Positions 45,701-57,607 of a stretch of 64,000 nucleotides of DNA are shown here, piece after piece (position 1 is the stretch's first letter; the number at the start of each line of letters is the position of its first letter). The notes under the pieces were generated by a model. That model worked only from the letters and a program-made list of their open reading frames with translations, searched no databases and was not told where the DNA came from. The position numbers and the translations under genes were made by a program. Source of the DNA: Anaeramoeba flamelloides. Lineage: Eukaryota; Metamonada; Anaeramoebidae. Location: assembly GCA_027625915.1 (NCBI GenBank), contig JANTQA010000063.1:4173501-4237500 (forward strand). The letters are read 5' to 3'.

Positions 45701-48700
45701 AATGATGTGATCCACAACCTATGAATCTTACTAAAGAATCCAATTGAAAAAAAAAAAAAAAAAAAAAAAAAAAAGATAACCTTCATTTTCCCCCCATTGT
45801 CTCCAAATAAACCCATTGAGACTTTCTAAATAAAACCACGTTTCATCTGTAAAAAACAACCTTTTTCCAATCTGTATTATTTTCTATGTGATATTGTGCG
45901 AAATTTAATCTTTTCTGTTTTGTTTGTTCTGTTAATTTTGGTTTAACTTTTTGGAGCTTTATATTTAAAATTTAAAGATTTCCTAATCCTCCAAACTGAT
46001 GTTGCACTGATTTCAATTTCTCGTGTTTCTTTTAAAAATGTTGCTAATTTTTCACAACTCAATTTTCTATTTTTTTTTGTTTCATTCTCGACAATATCAG
46101 TAATTTCATCAGATTTTATTCTTTTTCTACCTGTTGATTTTGTAAAGTCTAGTGTTCTAAAAAAAATTTAAAAACAAAATTAAAATAAAATCAAAACAAT
46201 TGAATTAAAAAAAGGATTAAATACCCTTTCATTTCAAATTTTTGTTCCCAATATCGAACTTTCTTTATTGTTATTCCCAAGTTTTGTGCAATTTTACTTC
46301 TTGAAATGCCTCTATTTCGAAGTTGAACAATTTTGAGTTTGTTGATACTTTCATTTATTTCTTTCTGAATTTGTTTCATTTTAAAAAGGGGGGAAAAAAA
46401 TAAAAAAATGAAAACGAAAAAAATTTAAATTTTTGAAAAATAGAAGACTATTTTTGAAAATTAAGATAAAATATGTTTGATAATCCTAATACCAATATGA
46501 TACAATCATTAATTAATTTCTCAAGTTTAATTTCATAAAAAAAAAATTATGCCCCACATTTTGAAATTCAGTTTATTTGAAAAAGGAATTGAAAATGAAG
46601 TGAAAATTTTTCACATTTATTAAACAAATATCAGATTAAAGATCAAATAAAATTCCAATAGAAATAAATATGATTTCTCTACAATCATTTTTATTGTTTC
46701 AATAGCATTAGAATAACAATTTTTTGCCAATTTACTATAGATCTTGTAATAACAAAAATTTTACAAAAAAATAATTTACGCTATCATAAAAAATAAAAAA
46801 AAAATAAAAAGCAAAAAAGAGAAAAAATGATTTCAATTTTAAAATTTCCAAAATAAATATTTTAATTCTAATCCCCATTCAATACATTTACACATATGCA
46901 AGTTCATCTATTACAACTGTGTCCTCTTGACTGGAAAATAGTTTCGCTACCTGGTTAAACTCCAACGAGATTATTTGTTGTTTTTAAAAAAATCAAATTT
47001 TAGATCATTGACTCTTGCTAAAAAATACAATAAATATTTATCTTTTACAAACACATTTCAATAATTATTAAAGAATATTCTTTAAGGTTGTTAACGTTGA
47101 AACAGAATAATCTTTCGCCTATAGAATACATTTTTTTTTCTTTAACAATTTTTTTCCATCAACCTTTTTCTTTAAAAAATAATATGAACCAAAAATGAAG
47201 CAAAAGAAAAGGAAAAAATATTATACACAAGGCATTTTTATTCGAACTTTTTTACTTTTAAATTAAATAGAGAGGGGTAAATAAATAAGAGGTGGGACGG
47301 AAACCATATTAAACAAACTTTTTTTTGATTTTTGCAATAATATGGACAACAGATTTTTTTCTTGTCATTAAGTACAGTGTATATTACAAGAAGCAAAATG
47401 AAAGATATAAGATAATATTTTTTTTTTATGGTTCCAACTCACAAATAAAAATTAAATGATTTTTTTTAGTGTTTTTTTTTTTTTTTTGTAATAGAAAAGA
47501 GAAAATATCAAAATATTTAATCACACCTATTTATACAAATCACTAAAACTTATTTTTAGTGTTTTTTTTACAAAACTATTAACGATATTAAAATTCAATA
47601 TTATTTAAAAAATATTCAAATTTTCAATTAATAAACTCTTTTCAAAGATTTCAAATTTGAAATTTTGAAATTTTCATATTTATACACATAAGAAATCATA
47701 GAAACTATTTTGGAAGACATAAAAACTATTTTGGAACACCTAAAATTTTGAATCATCATAGAAATTCAATTTTGATTGTTAGGATTACTCAAATTAAAAA
47801 AGCCATAATCATTTAAAAATAAAGATTTTGATTATTTGAAAAAATCAAAAATTTGCAAATAAAAAAAAAAAAAAAAATGAAACTAAAATAATTTTTGATT
47901 TTCATTTTTTATTATTTTTTGATATAATCCATTTTCTTTTTAAATAATATATTATAGTGGATATTAGGTCCGATGGCCGGTGCTCTTGAAGGTGATGGTG
48001 AAAGCCCGCCGTGGTTATACAGAGCAAATGTTCAAGTTGGAGCGATAAGATTTCGTCAATTACGAGTAAAACCTGATAGTTGTGATATGCCCTCAGATTA
48101 TGAAAAAGTAGCAAATTCCACAAAATGTTATCCACGTTATAAAAATTCTATTCATGATGAAGAACCATTTGGAACAGATGAAGTCCAGTAATAATCTTAA
48201 TTTTTTTCTTTTTGTGTTTTAATAATACGATAAATTTTAATATTTCTAAAATATAAAAAAAAATTAATATTTTTCATTTTTACTTGGATATTAAAATTCA
48301 ATTTTCACTCAATTGTTTTGATCAGAACAATTGAGAAATTGCTAGAAATGAAAATTTTAAATCTTAATTCGTTTCCAAAACTTTTCAACCACTTATTTAT
48401 TGAAAATTTTCAAGAATTTTTTTAAATATTTAAATTAAAAAACCAAATACTAGCTCATACATACATCTACATACATACATACATACATATATATATATAT
48501 ATTAGAGATTTTGATGATAACATATATTATCATGATATTAACAATAAAATCGTGATATTATTAAAAATCGTGATTAGTCCAACTTTATCGCGATATTCAA
48601 CATTATCGCGATATTCACATTATCGCGAAAAAATGAAAAATTATTTTTTTGAGATTACCTTAAAAAAATCTTAAATTTAACAAAGTCTTGAGACTTTTAC

Positions 48701-51700
48701 AACACTTTCCCCTTTCATAAATGTCAGAAAGTGTTTGTAAGTGTTGTGGACTGTCTTCAAGTGTTTGAAAGTTTTGAAAGACAGAAAACTTTAAAAAGGG
48801 ATTGAGTTTGGTTTGTTGTGGAAAAAAATTTTATTCTTTTCATTTTTTTTTAACAAAATATAAAATCTCAACCAAAGTTTATGATCAAACTAATAATTAC
48901 CCATTCCAACAATTTAATTGAATATAGGATAGATGTATTTTCTTACAAGGGAGTTGTTACCTTCACAATTTTAAATAGCAAAAAAGAATAAAGAATAATT
49001 TTCCTTCTTATTACTGATCGGTCAAACAAAAACCTCTAAGCTCTAATTGTGTTTTCTGTCCAATACAAAGATGCTCAAAGAAGAAAAAGAAAAACAAGAA
49101 AAAAAATCTATAAAAAATCTTAATAATTGGTGATCATCTGGCAAGGATGTTGTGAAAGCGTTTGAAAAGTTTACCAACCCCTTTTAGCTTTCTGAGAATA
49201 TTGAAAATCTTTTAACCCAAGATCACATTCTTTAAAAAACGGACAAAGGGTTGGTGGTTTTAGAAGATCTTTTATTCAACTCAATTTACAACACAACGAT
49301 TAACTGAAAAAATATTTATTTCTATTTATTTCTTATTGTTGTTGATCTTAAAGGATCGATAGGTTTGTCAACCAAACATAACGAAAGCACAATAAAACTC
49401 TTGGATCTGATCCCTGATTGGATCAAAAATCTTTTTTGTTGTTTTTTCAAAGAATGACTTTGAATCACCTAATCTATTTTTTGATCAAAAAAAATTTTTT
49501 TGTTTAAATATTTCTCAATTAGCCCAAAAACCCATCAACTATTTTATCGCGATTACTTTTTAATCGCGATATTTTGGCATTTATCGCGATTTTATAGAAT
49601 TATTGCGATTTGTTATATTATCGCGATAATATTGAATATCGCGATTTTCTGATATTATCAGGATTTGATTGAAATTATCGCGATTTTTGTAACTTTATCG
49701 TGACATAATCATGTTATCATCAAAACCTCTATTATATATATATAACTGTTTCCAAAAAAAGTAGGGTAGATTTATTTTAAAATCTATTTATTAAACCTCA
49801 TTCTAATAGAGACTATTCAAATATCCAGAAATATTATTTTCCATAAATTGATTCGTACATAATAATTCAATTTGTTTATTTGTAAGATATTATAGTAATA
49901 AAACGATATGAAAATTTCTGATCTCAATTTTTTATGTTATTTTTTGGGTAAAAAAATATGCTATATATTATTTTCTTTTTGATCGTAAAAACTTTTCAAC
50001 AAACCAAAATTCAATTTTTGAAAAAAAAATCTTACACAATAAAATCTTTAAGAAATATCCAATTAGAACCATTCGCTAATTGAAATGATAATGCTTTTTT
50101 ATAAATTAAAATACTCATAAAAAAACAAAATACTAAATAATTATCAATAAAATAAATAAAGGGTGTTAATAAAAATTTTGTAGAGAGCTAAACAAAAAAA
50201 TGGATTGTAAATTTGTTTTAAATTTCTATTAACAATTATTGATGGAACAAATAGTTTGAGACCACCAACTAATTTTATTCGCGTTTTTTGATTTTAAAAG
50301 AGCACACCTTTAACCTAAGGTCCGACACTTGAGAAACAAATATTTCGATCTCGCTATTACACAATTATGTAATTGGAAAAATGTAATGAAAACAAAAAAC
50401 AGCAAAGAAGAAAAAAAATGATAAAAATATTTGTCAAAAATCAAAAAGTTATTTCCAATTTGAATGAAATTGTATGATTGTGATTCTTTAAATTGTTTTA
50501 ACTGTGTCAAAATTTTTGAATTTTATTGTTACTGTTAAGATTGAAAGAATCATTTAATCTGTTAACGAGAGAATTTTAAAGTGACTAAAATTGTAACTCC
50601 CAATTCAAAGAGCGTCTAAAATTGATACAGTCATTAGTGGTATTTGGATCTTAATTTTGTTTTCTAAAAAAAAACGAGAGAAAAATACTTTTTAAAAACT
50701 TGTTTATATTGCTATTATAATTTATGATTTCCTGAGAATAATTTCTTTTTCTTTTTATTTTTAACTTTATTTATTTCATTCATTCCCGCCAAATAAAATA
50801 TACCTAATCCACGCTTTTTATATTAAATATCAATAACAACAATAACCATTAAAACACAAAATATCCCAATTAATAAAAGATTTACCTATAAATCAAAAGA
50901 AAGCAACCAAAGTTCATCTATTTGGGGAATATTAGCTTTTAATTATGAAGGGGGTGGTTATGTCGTAGATATCCCAAAAAATAGCCCAAGCGAAACTTTT
51001 CAAACGGAAATAGAAAAAATGCAAAACAATAGTTTTATTGATCGTGCCACTCGAGCAGTTGTTATTAATATATATATGTATAATGTAAATACAAATTATT
51101 TTGCTGATATTATGCCTGTTTTTGAATTTGGTCCTGGTGGGAATGTTTATCCTTGGTATAAATTTAGAGTGTTTAGATTAGATATTTATGAAAGTTGGAG
51201 TGATGCAGGAAGAGTGATTGTTGAAATTTTATTATTTTTCTTTTTAATATATTATGTTATTGTCATTGTTAAAGAATTGAAATTATCTCATAAAAAAGGT
51301 GGCGTTTTAATTTATTTTAAAGATCCTTGGAACACCTTGGATTTTTTTAATATTCTTTTGTTTTGGGTCATTTTTATCTTACAATTCTCATATTTAATTA
51401 ATTCTGATCGAAGAGACATTGATATTGATTCGAATTATTACATCCCATTAAGTAAATTGGCAGACAAATATTTAATGTTATATAATATTATTGGTTTTAA
51501 TGTATTTATGACAATCATTAAAATTTTTAAATTTTTACAAATGAACAGAAGAATGTTATTAGTTTGGGATACCTTATCAAAAGTAATTTTATTTTTTTTT
51601 ATTATATTCTTTTTTGTTTTGTCTATTTTTTTTTTTTTTTTAATACCCCATATTTTTGTAAATTTTTTTTTATTTCAAGATTGATAGTCACTTGATAAAA

Positions 51701-54408
51701 ACGTGTTATTCTAATGTTACAGAAACAGTGAAAATGATTGTAGAAAAATCATATTGGTTTCTAAACTCCAATTCAAAATTTTTAACACACCAAAATTCGA
51801 TTTGTGAAAAAAAAAACTTATTTAATCAATTCAAGAAGATTTACCAAATTAGAACTATTTACTAATTGAAATGTTAACACTTCTTTATAAATTACAATAC
51901 TCACAAAACAATAAATAATAAATAATTATCAATACAAATAAATCATGGGTGTTGTTAAAAATTTTGGAGAGAGCAAAACAAAAAAATACATTAGTAAATT
52001 TGTTGAAATTCCATTAGGATTATTGATCGATCAAATGGTTAGATACTACCAACTAATTTTATTTGAATTCTTCTATTTGGAACAACTTGACTTTAACACA
52101 ATATCAATTGTTCAAAAAAAAAAATTGATCCAACGAAACAAATTACGTAATTCAAACAATGAAATGAAAAGAAAAACTAAAAGATAAAAAAATGATTTTC
52201 CATATTTTACAAAAATCAAAATTATCTCCAATTTAAATGAAATTGTTTTATTGTGATTGTTTGGAACGTTTTAGCTGTGTGGAAAATTTTGAATTTTAGT
52301 TTATTAGAATTTCCTTTAATCTTCAATATGAATATCAAAATTAGCATTATTGTTTTCCAATGGTTCCCCTAAGAATTTTGGTTTTTTCAATTTTTTAAGA
52401 CAAGATATAGTTTTATTAGATTTACTTCATACGATTATCTAACAACTATTCTCTAATATGTATTATTCTACTTCTTTCTGATTTATTCTTTAAAGGTCAA
52501 TTATATAAAATTATTGATATTTTAAAATTTTTTCGGGATTTTTTGACAGAAACAAAGTTTATTTTCATAACTTTTTTTGAAAATTTCTTTGTTAGCTCTT
52601 TTTTAAAACAACTTGAATAAAATAAGCTTATTATTTGAAAAATAAAAAATCATTAATTGAGAAAAAAAAAAAATTAACATTCGGTTTTTTTTTTTCATTT
52701 TCATGAAATATTCTATGAAATCTTTTATTATAGATACATAATTTTTTTTTATTTTTAGATAAAGTAATTCCAAAATATCGCAGAAAAATGTACTTGGTTA
52801 CTTTAAAAAAAAAGAAAAGAAACGGAAAGAAAATCTGAGAATAAAAGAAAAAAAAAAGAAATATAATGAAAAGAAAGGAAGAATTATGAAACTAAACTAA
52901 AAATACATTAGCCGATTTTAAATATGTGAACATGTTTTTATCAATCCTAAACGACTAATCAAAAAGTGATTCGAAAATTTATCGTATCAAAGTTGTTAGT
53001 ATCATTAACAATGAGAAGAATTGTTTATATCATTGATAAGAAGATTTGTTGAGATCAAATGATTTCCATGTTCATATATTTAAAATTGACACTTTACTTT
53101 AAAATTTTAAAGATTTTATTATTAACTATAAGATTTTTTTTTTAATTTTATACAGTAAACATTTTAATAATGATTTTAATTTTATTTTCAGTATTAATTA
53201 TATTTCTTTTTTTTTAATTTTTTTAGTAAAAAACAAGTTATTCTTTAATATGTTTAACATGTACAGTATAGTTAGTGGTATTATTATTTTAAAAATAAAA
53301 AGAAAAGATAATCTTTTAAAAAATACAACATAATTTTTCGAAGTGACATTATTTGTTCATAAAAAAATAAAAGAAGACATTTGTGTTTGATAAAGAATAG
53401 AAAGGAATATTTGTTTGTATTAAAAAAAAATAAATAAAAAAAAAAAAAAAAAAAAAAACAAATATACAAATCATATAAAATTATAATAATTTTCTTTCAA
53501 AATAATAGATGAACATTTTATTGAAAAAAAAAAAAAACACAGATCCCAATTCAAAATATTTATCATTATCAATTTAAATATTTACATATTAATTCTAAAT
53601 TTCTTTATATTATTTTTATTAATATTTGAAATGTTTCTTATAGGCTACTCCAGATCTTATTGTATTTTTTGCGTTTTTTATAATTATTTTTATTGCGTTT
53701 GCATTGATGGGCTTCATTTTATTTGGTCAGGAAGATTCTGGATTTAGAGATTTTTCTGCTGCCATTACGACCTGTTTTAAAATGTCTTTAGGTGACATTG
53801 AATTTGCTAAATTGCAAGAAATTAATCGATTCTTGGGGCCAATTTATTTCTTCTTATTCTCATTATTGGTCATTTTCACATTAATGAGTATGTTTTTAGC
53901 CATTATTGATAATTCTTATGATTTGGAGGATATGAAAACATCAACTTCAGATGTAAAACAATTATTTGCTACGAGCTTTGCAGTGTTTAAAGGGAGTGTT
54001 GCCAGATTGGCAAGAAAATTGACTTGCCGTGATAAATCTGATTCATTGTCAGTTGACATTTCAACAACAAATTTACATAGAAAGCTTTCTCGTGTGAAAA
54101 AGGGATTCATGAGCGGTAAAAGATTAAGATTACGTGAAATAAATGATATGATGGCAAATGATCCCGATCGAGAAAAGATTATCGAACGGTTACATAAAGA
54201 TATTAGATCAAATACAGAAGACGACGACCAAACGAAAACACATACGAGTTCCGGCAGTGAAAGTGAAAATACTAAATTAAGAAAACAACAATTGCAAGAA
54301 TGGATTAAAAACAGAAATAAAAATCTCAATGAGCAAGAAGGTGTCGAAATGTATCAAAAATTAGATTTAATTTTGGAGAAAATCAAAGAAAAGGGACAGA
54401 AAAAATAA
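42791..54408 (+). CDS. Polycystin-2-like (TRPP) cation channel, five exons, 738 aa
   Basis: Exons are 42,791-42,970, 43,259-43,597, 47,958-48,187, 50,880-51,582 and 53,644-54,408. All have GT...AG junctions in matching phase and join to 738 codons plus stop. Helix S1 is MIYLVFFVLFVLYLF. The extracellular polycystin (TOP) domain follows, with DDCWEIEFG, QLRVKPDSCDMP and IDRATRAVVINIYMYN. Next come S2 (VEILLFFFLIYYVIVIV), KDPWNTLDFFNILLFW (S3), S4 (FNVFMTIIKIFKFLQ), S5 (IVFFAFFIIIFIAFALMG), a pore helix and filter (TTCFKMSLGDIEFA, with the LGD of PKD2) and S6 (FSLLVIFTLMSMFLAII). The C-terminus is charged and ends in a short coiled coil; no EF-hand is seen. Such channels act in Ca2+ or monovalent flux at the plasma membrane, cilia or endomembranes. 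Introns 2-4 (4.4, 2.7 and 2.1 kb) are swollen by transposons. Confidence 0.95.
43751..44287 (-). pseudogene. Decayed coding sequence inside polycystin intron 2, antisense
   Basis: After an acceptor-like TTTTAATTTAAG the frame reads KDRKSLSQDKRVTFVVYVQ, GKMHNEPENYSINKKCFL and ESVVRCNEA. After one in-frame TAA (43,901-43,903) it continues ISQLITNLTVSFGTVEKLQK and FKNFSVYTFLKLLYSC to TGA at 43,751. Composition on both sides of the stop is protein-like, so this is a broken gene rather than chance. The family was not recognised. An alternative is that GTAAGG at the stop is a splice donor. Confidence 0.5.
44798..46573 (-). mobile_element. Tc1/mariner transposon, full length, in polycystin intron 2
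   Basis: A 1,776-bp element flanked by TA. The left end AACTGAATTTCAAAATTTGG and right end (complement) AACTGAATTTCAAAATGTGG form ~25-bp TIRs continuing GGCA. It carries a DD34E transposase on the minus strand. The flanks (TTTTTCACTTCATTTTC on the left, its complement on the right) suggest that it landed in an older inverted repeat, part of which recurs near 28,150. Confidence 0.88.
45026..46379 (-). CDS. Tc1-type (DD34E) transposase with introns, decayed
   Basis: Cut-and-paste transposase. Exon 1 (46,379-46,225) encodes a helix-turn-helix (RNRGISRSKIAQNLGITIKK). A 68-bp GT...AG intron leads, in phase, to exon 2 (46,156-45,781), with a second DNA-binding part (TSVWRIRKSLNFKYKAPK) and the first catalytic Asp (TDETWFYLES). 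A 255-bp intron then joins GENE to DSVFREKEKYGKK. Exon 3 (45,525-45,026) has QDGAPAH (second Asp) and WPPNSPDLNPIENLWG (Glu). Thirty-four residues separate Asp2 and the Glu, as in Tc1. Exon 2 has one-base frame breaks near 45,950 and 45,850, so this copy is probably inactive. Introns in a Tc1 transposase are unusual; the second, A-rich one might be a later insertion. Confidence 0.85.
48503..49731. mobile_element. hAT-like TIR element with TCGCGA subterminal repeats (polycystin intron 3)
   Basis: The ends are TAGAGATTTTGATGATAACA and, on the complement, TAGAGGTTTTGATGATAACA. About ten copies of TATCGCGAT or a one-base variant lie in the outer 130-190 bp on both sides. Flanks of ATATATAT and TTATATAT could be an 8-bp target duplication, as in hAT elements, but lie in a TA microsatellite. 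The middle (about 48,700-49,500) shows no transposase frame. Non-autonomous. Confidence 0.75.
49745..50530. mobile_element. Family B fragment joined to a family C element
   Basis: 49,745-49,985 starts TA then ACTGTTTCCAAAAAAAGTAG and matches the first part of family B (TAATTCAATTTGTTTATTTG). It is cut off by a family C copy, ~49,990-50,530, which matches 51,764-52,301 (AATGAAATTGTATGATTGTG compared with AATGAAATTGTTTTATTGTG). It is an insertion of one relic into another inside polycystin intron 3. Confidence 0.6.
51764..52301. mobile_element. TA-flanked TIR element, family C copy (polycystin intron 4)
   Basis: A 538-bp element with TA on each side. The ends are AACTCCAATTCAAAATTTTT and, on the complement, AACTAAAATTCAAAATTTTC, then CACAC. 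The open frame inside (51,945-52,187) is not conserved as a frame in the other copies. Intron 4 also holds, at ~52,330-52,570, the weak repeat shared with 19.1 kb; the remainder to 53,643 is empty AT-rich DNA. Confidence 0.75.
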
Positions 54409-55059
54409 TACTTTTTTTAGATTTTTGCATTATTATTCTTAAAAAAAGTTATTTTTTTTATTTTTTTATTCATTATAAGATACCATTTTATCAAAATAAT
54501 ATTTAATTAATGATTTTTTTTTTTTTTTTAATTTGTTTTTTTCTCTTTTTTAAGATCCATAATTATACAAGTAACTTTTATAATTGGGGGGGGCTGTAGA
54601 TGTTTTTGGGGGTTCAGAAGAATAGAGAAAAATCAAGAATTTGACTCAATTCTTTTTAATTCAAGAAAACCTAACGACATTCTATAGTGTTTAATTTGGT
54701 CATGTAAATGATATTATTATTGATTTTTTATATATATTTTAATTATTTTTCTTCTTCTCTTTTTTATTCAGATTAATTTTCTTTAAATTGTATTTTTCTT
54801 AATAAATAAATCAACAAATTATTTGAGTCTATAAAAAGGTAAAATATTTAAAAAATGAAGGTTATGATACAGTCAGTCTAACTTTTAAGACACAAACTTT
54901 AAATAAAATTTAAGGCATAAAAAAAATCTCAAAGGGAAATTAATAATTTATGATGATTTTAAGAATTTAAAAATTCCATATGTAACCTGATTTAAATATC
55001 TTTTTTATGGAAAGCTAAATGATTGTGTTATTAAATTTATTTTTCAACAAATTGTGTTA
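54409..55059. other. Polycystin downstream region with repeat fragments
   Basis: It holds a fragment of the palindromic array at ~54,590-54,690 (AGAATAGAGAAAAATC...GAAAACCTAACGACA). At 54,870-54,933 is the left half of a foldback MITE (CAGTCAGTCTAACTTTTAAG) whose right arm is absent. No gene was recognised. Confidence 0.6.
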
Positions 55060-55518
55060 CTGTTGAGAGAAAAATGTTGGACACAGAAAAATGGTTGTAA
55101 ACCATTGTTAATTGGGAACATTAGTAAAATTAAAAATCAAATCCTATTGATAACTAGGTGGCTTTAATATAAATCCAGGTTTAAATGTGTTACAAGTTTA
55201 TAAATCTGTGATGTGTGTAGAATACTCATTTGAATGGTTGATAACTAAAAGTAGATGATGCTATTTTAACAAAAATCCAAGTTGTAGTAAAGTTTACTAT
55301 TAATTCTCGGAATGGTAATTTTTAAACTTGCTTTAGATTATGAGAGATAAGGTTTTGAAAAAGTAGAATTACATTAATCGTTATTCTAATAAGTAGATTA
55401 TTGTTATTTTCTTTAGTTATTTCACAAACAAATGAAATTAAAAATCATTTCGAGTAATGTTCAAAATTAAAATTACTGTCCAACTATTTTTCTCTTTACA
55501 ACATTTTTCTCTCAACAG
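55060..55518. mobile_element. PIF/Harbinger-like MITE with TTA target site
   Basis: The ends are CTGTTGAGAGAAAAATGTTG and its exact complement, a perfect 20-bp TIR, with TTA directly outside each. A three-base TTA duplication is typical of PIF/Harbinger. The 459-bp interior is non-coding. Confidence 0.8.
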
Positions 55519-55830
55519 TTATAAAATAAAGAATAAATTTGAGTCTCAAAACTATTCAGGTTTATTGACAAATAAATAGGTGATTTGAAAAAAAGTTAAT
55601 TATTTTTACTGTTTTTTGCTGTTATCCCAATAAATCAAATATAGTTACTCAAATACACTATTCTAAAATTGAAGTGACCATCTGAATTCTTGGTTTTAAG
55701 TTGCCAAATAAATTTTTCATTTTTTTGTTTTTTGTAGTCTTTTATTGTATTTTTTTTTTCATAAAAAACTCTTTTCCAGAATTACTTTTCGAATAAACAG
55801 CAAAAACGATTTTAAATTTAAACCAAGGGA

Positions 55831-56049
55831 ATGGACAACTCAAGAAAAAGAACTGTGTCGACAAATAATTATGTTTCTGATTTAAATGTGAAAGATTTGT
55901 TGAATAATTTTTCAACAATACCACCTTTGCTACAAACACAATTAATGAACCACCTTTCAAACCAAAAAATGTCTCAAACAAACCAAAATATTAACGTTAA
56001 CCAATTTATACAACAAAACCAATCTATTGGTAACCCCTTACTACAACTA

Positions 56050-56085
<36 letters not shown>

Positions 56086-56643
56086 CAAAACCAAAACCAA
56101 AAACAGCAACCAATATTCCAACTACACCATTTACAGAAATTTCAACAACAACAACAACAACAACAAAAAGAACAAAGAAAAGAAAAAGAAAAAGAAAAAG
56201 AAAAGGAGATACAAAAACCCAAACCACAACCCAAACAAACAAAAACAACAAAACAACAAAACACAAAAAAAAATACGACGATCGAAGAAGAAACTGGGAA
56301 GAAAGTGTATCGATCAAAACACAAAGAACAAATCGATCTTGTATCAAAGAGACTCAAAACTCTAAAACAGGAAAACGAAGACTTTCGAGTTCGCGAGGCA
56401 TCACTAAATTCAGAGGTAGGTGTTCTCGTTCGACAACTCAATTTTTTTAAAGAATTTATGGAAAAAGCAATGAACGCAGCATATTTAGATCAAAGCCCCT
56501 TCCCAAGAGTAGGGACAAACACTAATTCTGGATCTGGATCTGGATCTGGATCTGGATCAGGATCAGGATCAGGATCAGGATCTGGTTCAAGCCAACAAAT
56601 GGGCTTTATGAACTTTTCAGATCTTAATGAGTCTCAATTTTAA
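55831..56643 (+). CDS. PolyQ leucine-zipper (bZIP-like) protein
   Basis: Single-exon ORF of 270 aa from ATG (MDNSRKRTVSTNNYVSDL). It contains two polyQ tracts (residues ~72-87 and ~105-112), a KEKEKEKE run, a Lys/Gln/Thr-rich stretch, and a helical zipper at ~160-220. The zipper (KHKEQIDLVSKRLKTLKQE...VREASLNSEVGVLVRQLNFF) has hydrophobic residues at heptad positions. The preceding basic part (GKKVYRSKHKEQ) lacks the NxxAAxxCR signature of classical bZIP factors, so DNA binding is uncertain. A (Gly-Ser)n tract encoded by GGATCT/GGATCA hexamers precedes the end (FMNFSDLNESQF). Likely a nuclear transcription regulator, by inference. Confidence 0.78.
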
Positions 56644-57607
56644 ACATAAATAAAATTTAATTTTTTTATTTGTTTCTTTTTTCGTTGGATGGGTTTGAAA
56701 AGAAAAAATTTAATTTTTTTTGTGTTTAAACAGTCATTTATTTGGTTTGCCGAAAATTCGTGTTGTAAGAAAGAAAGAAATAAAACTTGGATTTTGGAAA
56801 TAATAAATGTTTTTTAAGGAGTATCCAAATTCGAGATCTGTTCATATTTCTTTTTAATACTAACAGCACGTTTCTTGACTTAAAAGACTGTTGAGCAAAG
56901 AGATCTTGTTTCAAATTTAAAATTTATAGGTTTTTTCGAAACTTTTTAATTTTGTTAAAAATCATTGTCAAAAATTTGCTTTCACAATTTTCCTTAATGG
57001 ATTAGTAACTCTTATTTATTTTTATTCCCAAAGGTAATAGAGTAATTAATTACACAAGGTTACAAATTAAACCCGATATGCAACTTCATTTATCAACTTT
57101 AGAGAGATGAGTTATCATTTTTAAAATAAGTTCATTTTTCCCAATGAAATTTTTAGTAAAAAGATCTAGACTCATTTTGTTTTGATCATTGGACTCAAAA
57201 AATAAAAAGAAAAATTTTCAAACCTTCTTATTTGGGAGAAATCTCACTTTGAGTAATTTCAGAGAGTCTGTAGGTACAAATAGCCTTGAATCTTTAATCT
57301 TATTTTTAAAAATTTAATAAAATTTAAATCAAATATTGAATCCTTGGAGTTTAAAAAAAAATTCATTTCCACTATTTAGAAATATTTATTAAATTTCTTG
57401 GAATTTAAACTATTAAGCAATATTCTTATCAAATATCAAGGGTATAAACCAGGAAATGTTAGTATTAAAATCAGTTATTTGATAATATTTATGATATTTT
57501 ATTATTAAAATTATTAATTTGAATTTATTTTATTTATTTGAAATCTTGAAAAAATTGAGTAATAATTGTAAAGTCTAGTGATACAGTTAATCTTTTGGTT
57601 GTTAATA
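56644..57607. other. Intergenic, no gene recognised
   Basis: AT-rich spacer downstream of the leucine-zipper gene. No supported feature was seen. Confidence 0.45.

Noticed and set aside
47902-48135. 77-codon minus-strand frame at 48 kb
   Set aside because: It is antisense to polycystin exon 3, whose TOP-domain sequence and splice phases are well supported.
51945-52187. 80-codon frame in polycystin intron 4 as a gene
   Set aside because: It lies inside a TA-flanked repeat, and the frame is not conserved in the copies at 50 kb and 60 kb.
56024-56347. Val/Phe/Leu-rich and Asn/Lys-rich frames overlapping the leucine-zipper gene
   Set aside because: They are frame shadows of CAG/CAA and AAA repeats; the plus-strand frame with the zipper explains the sequence.
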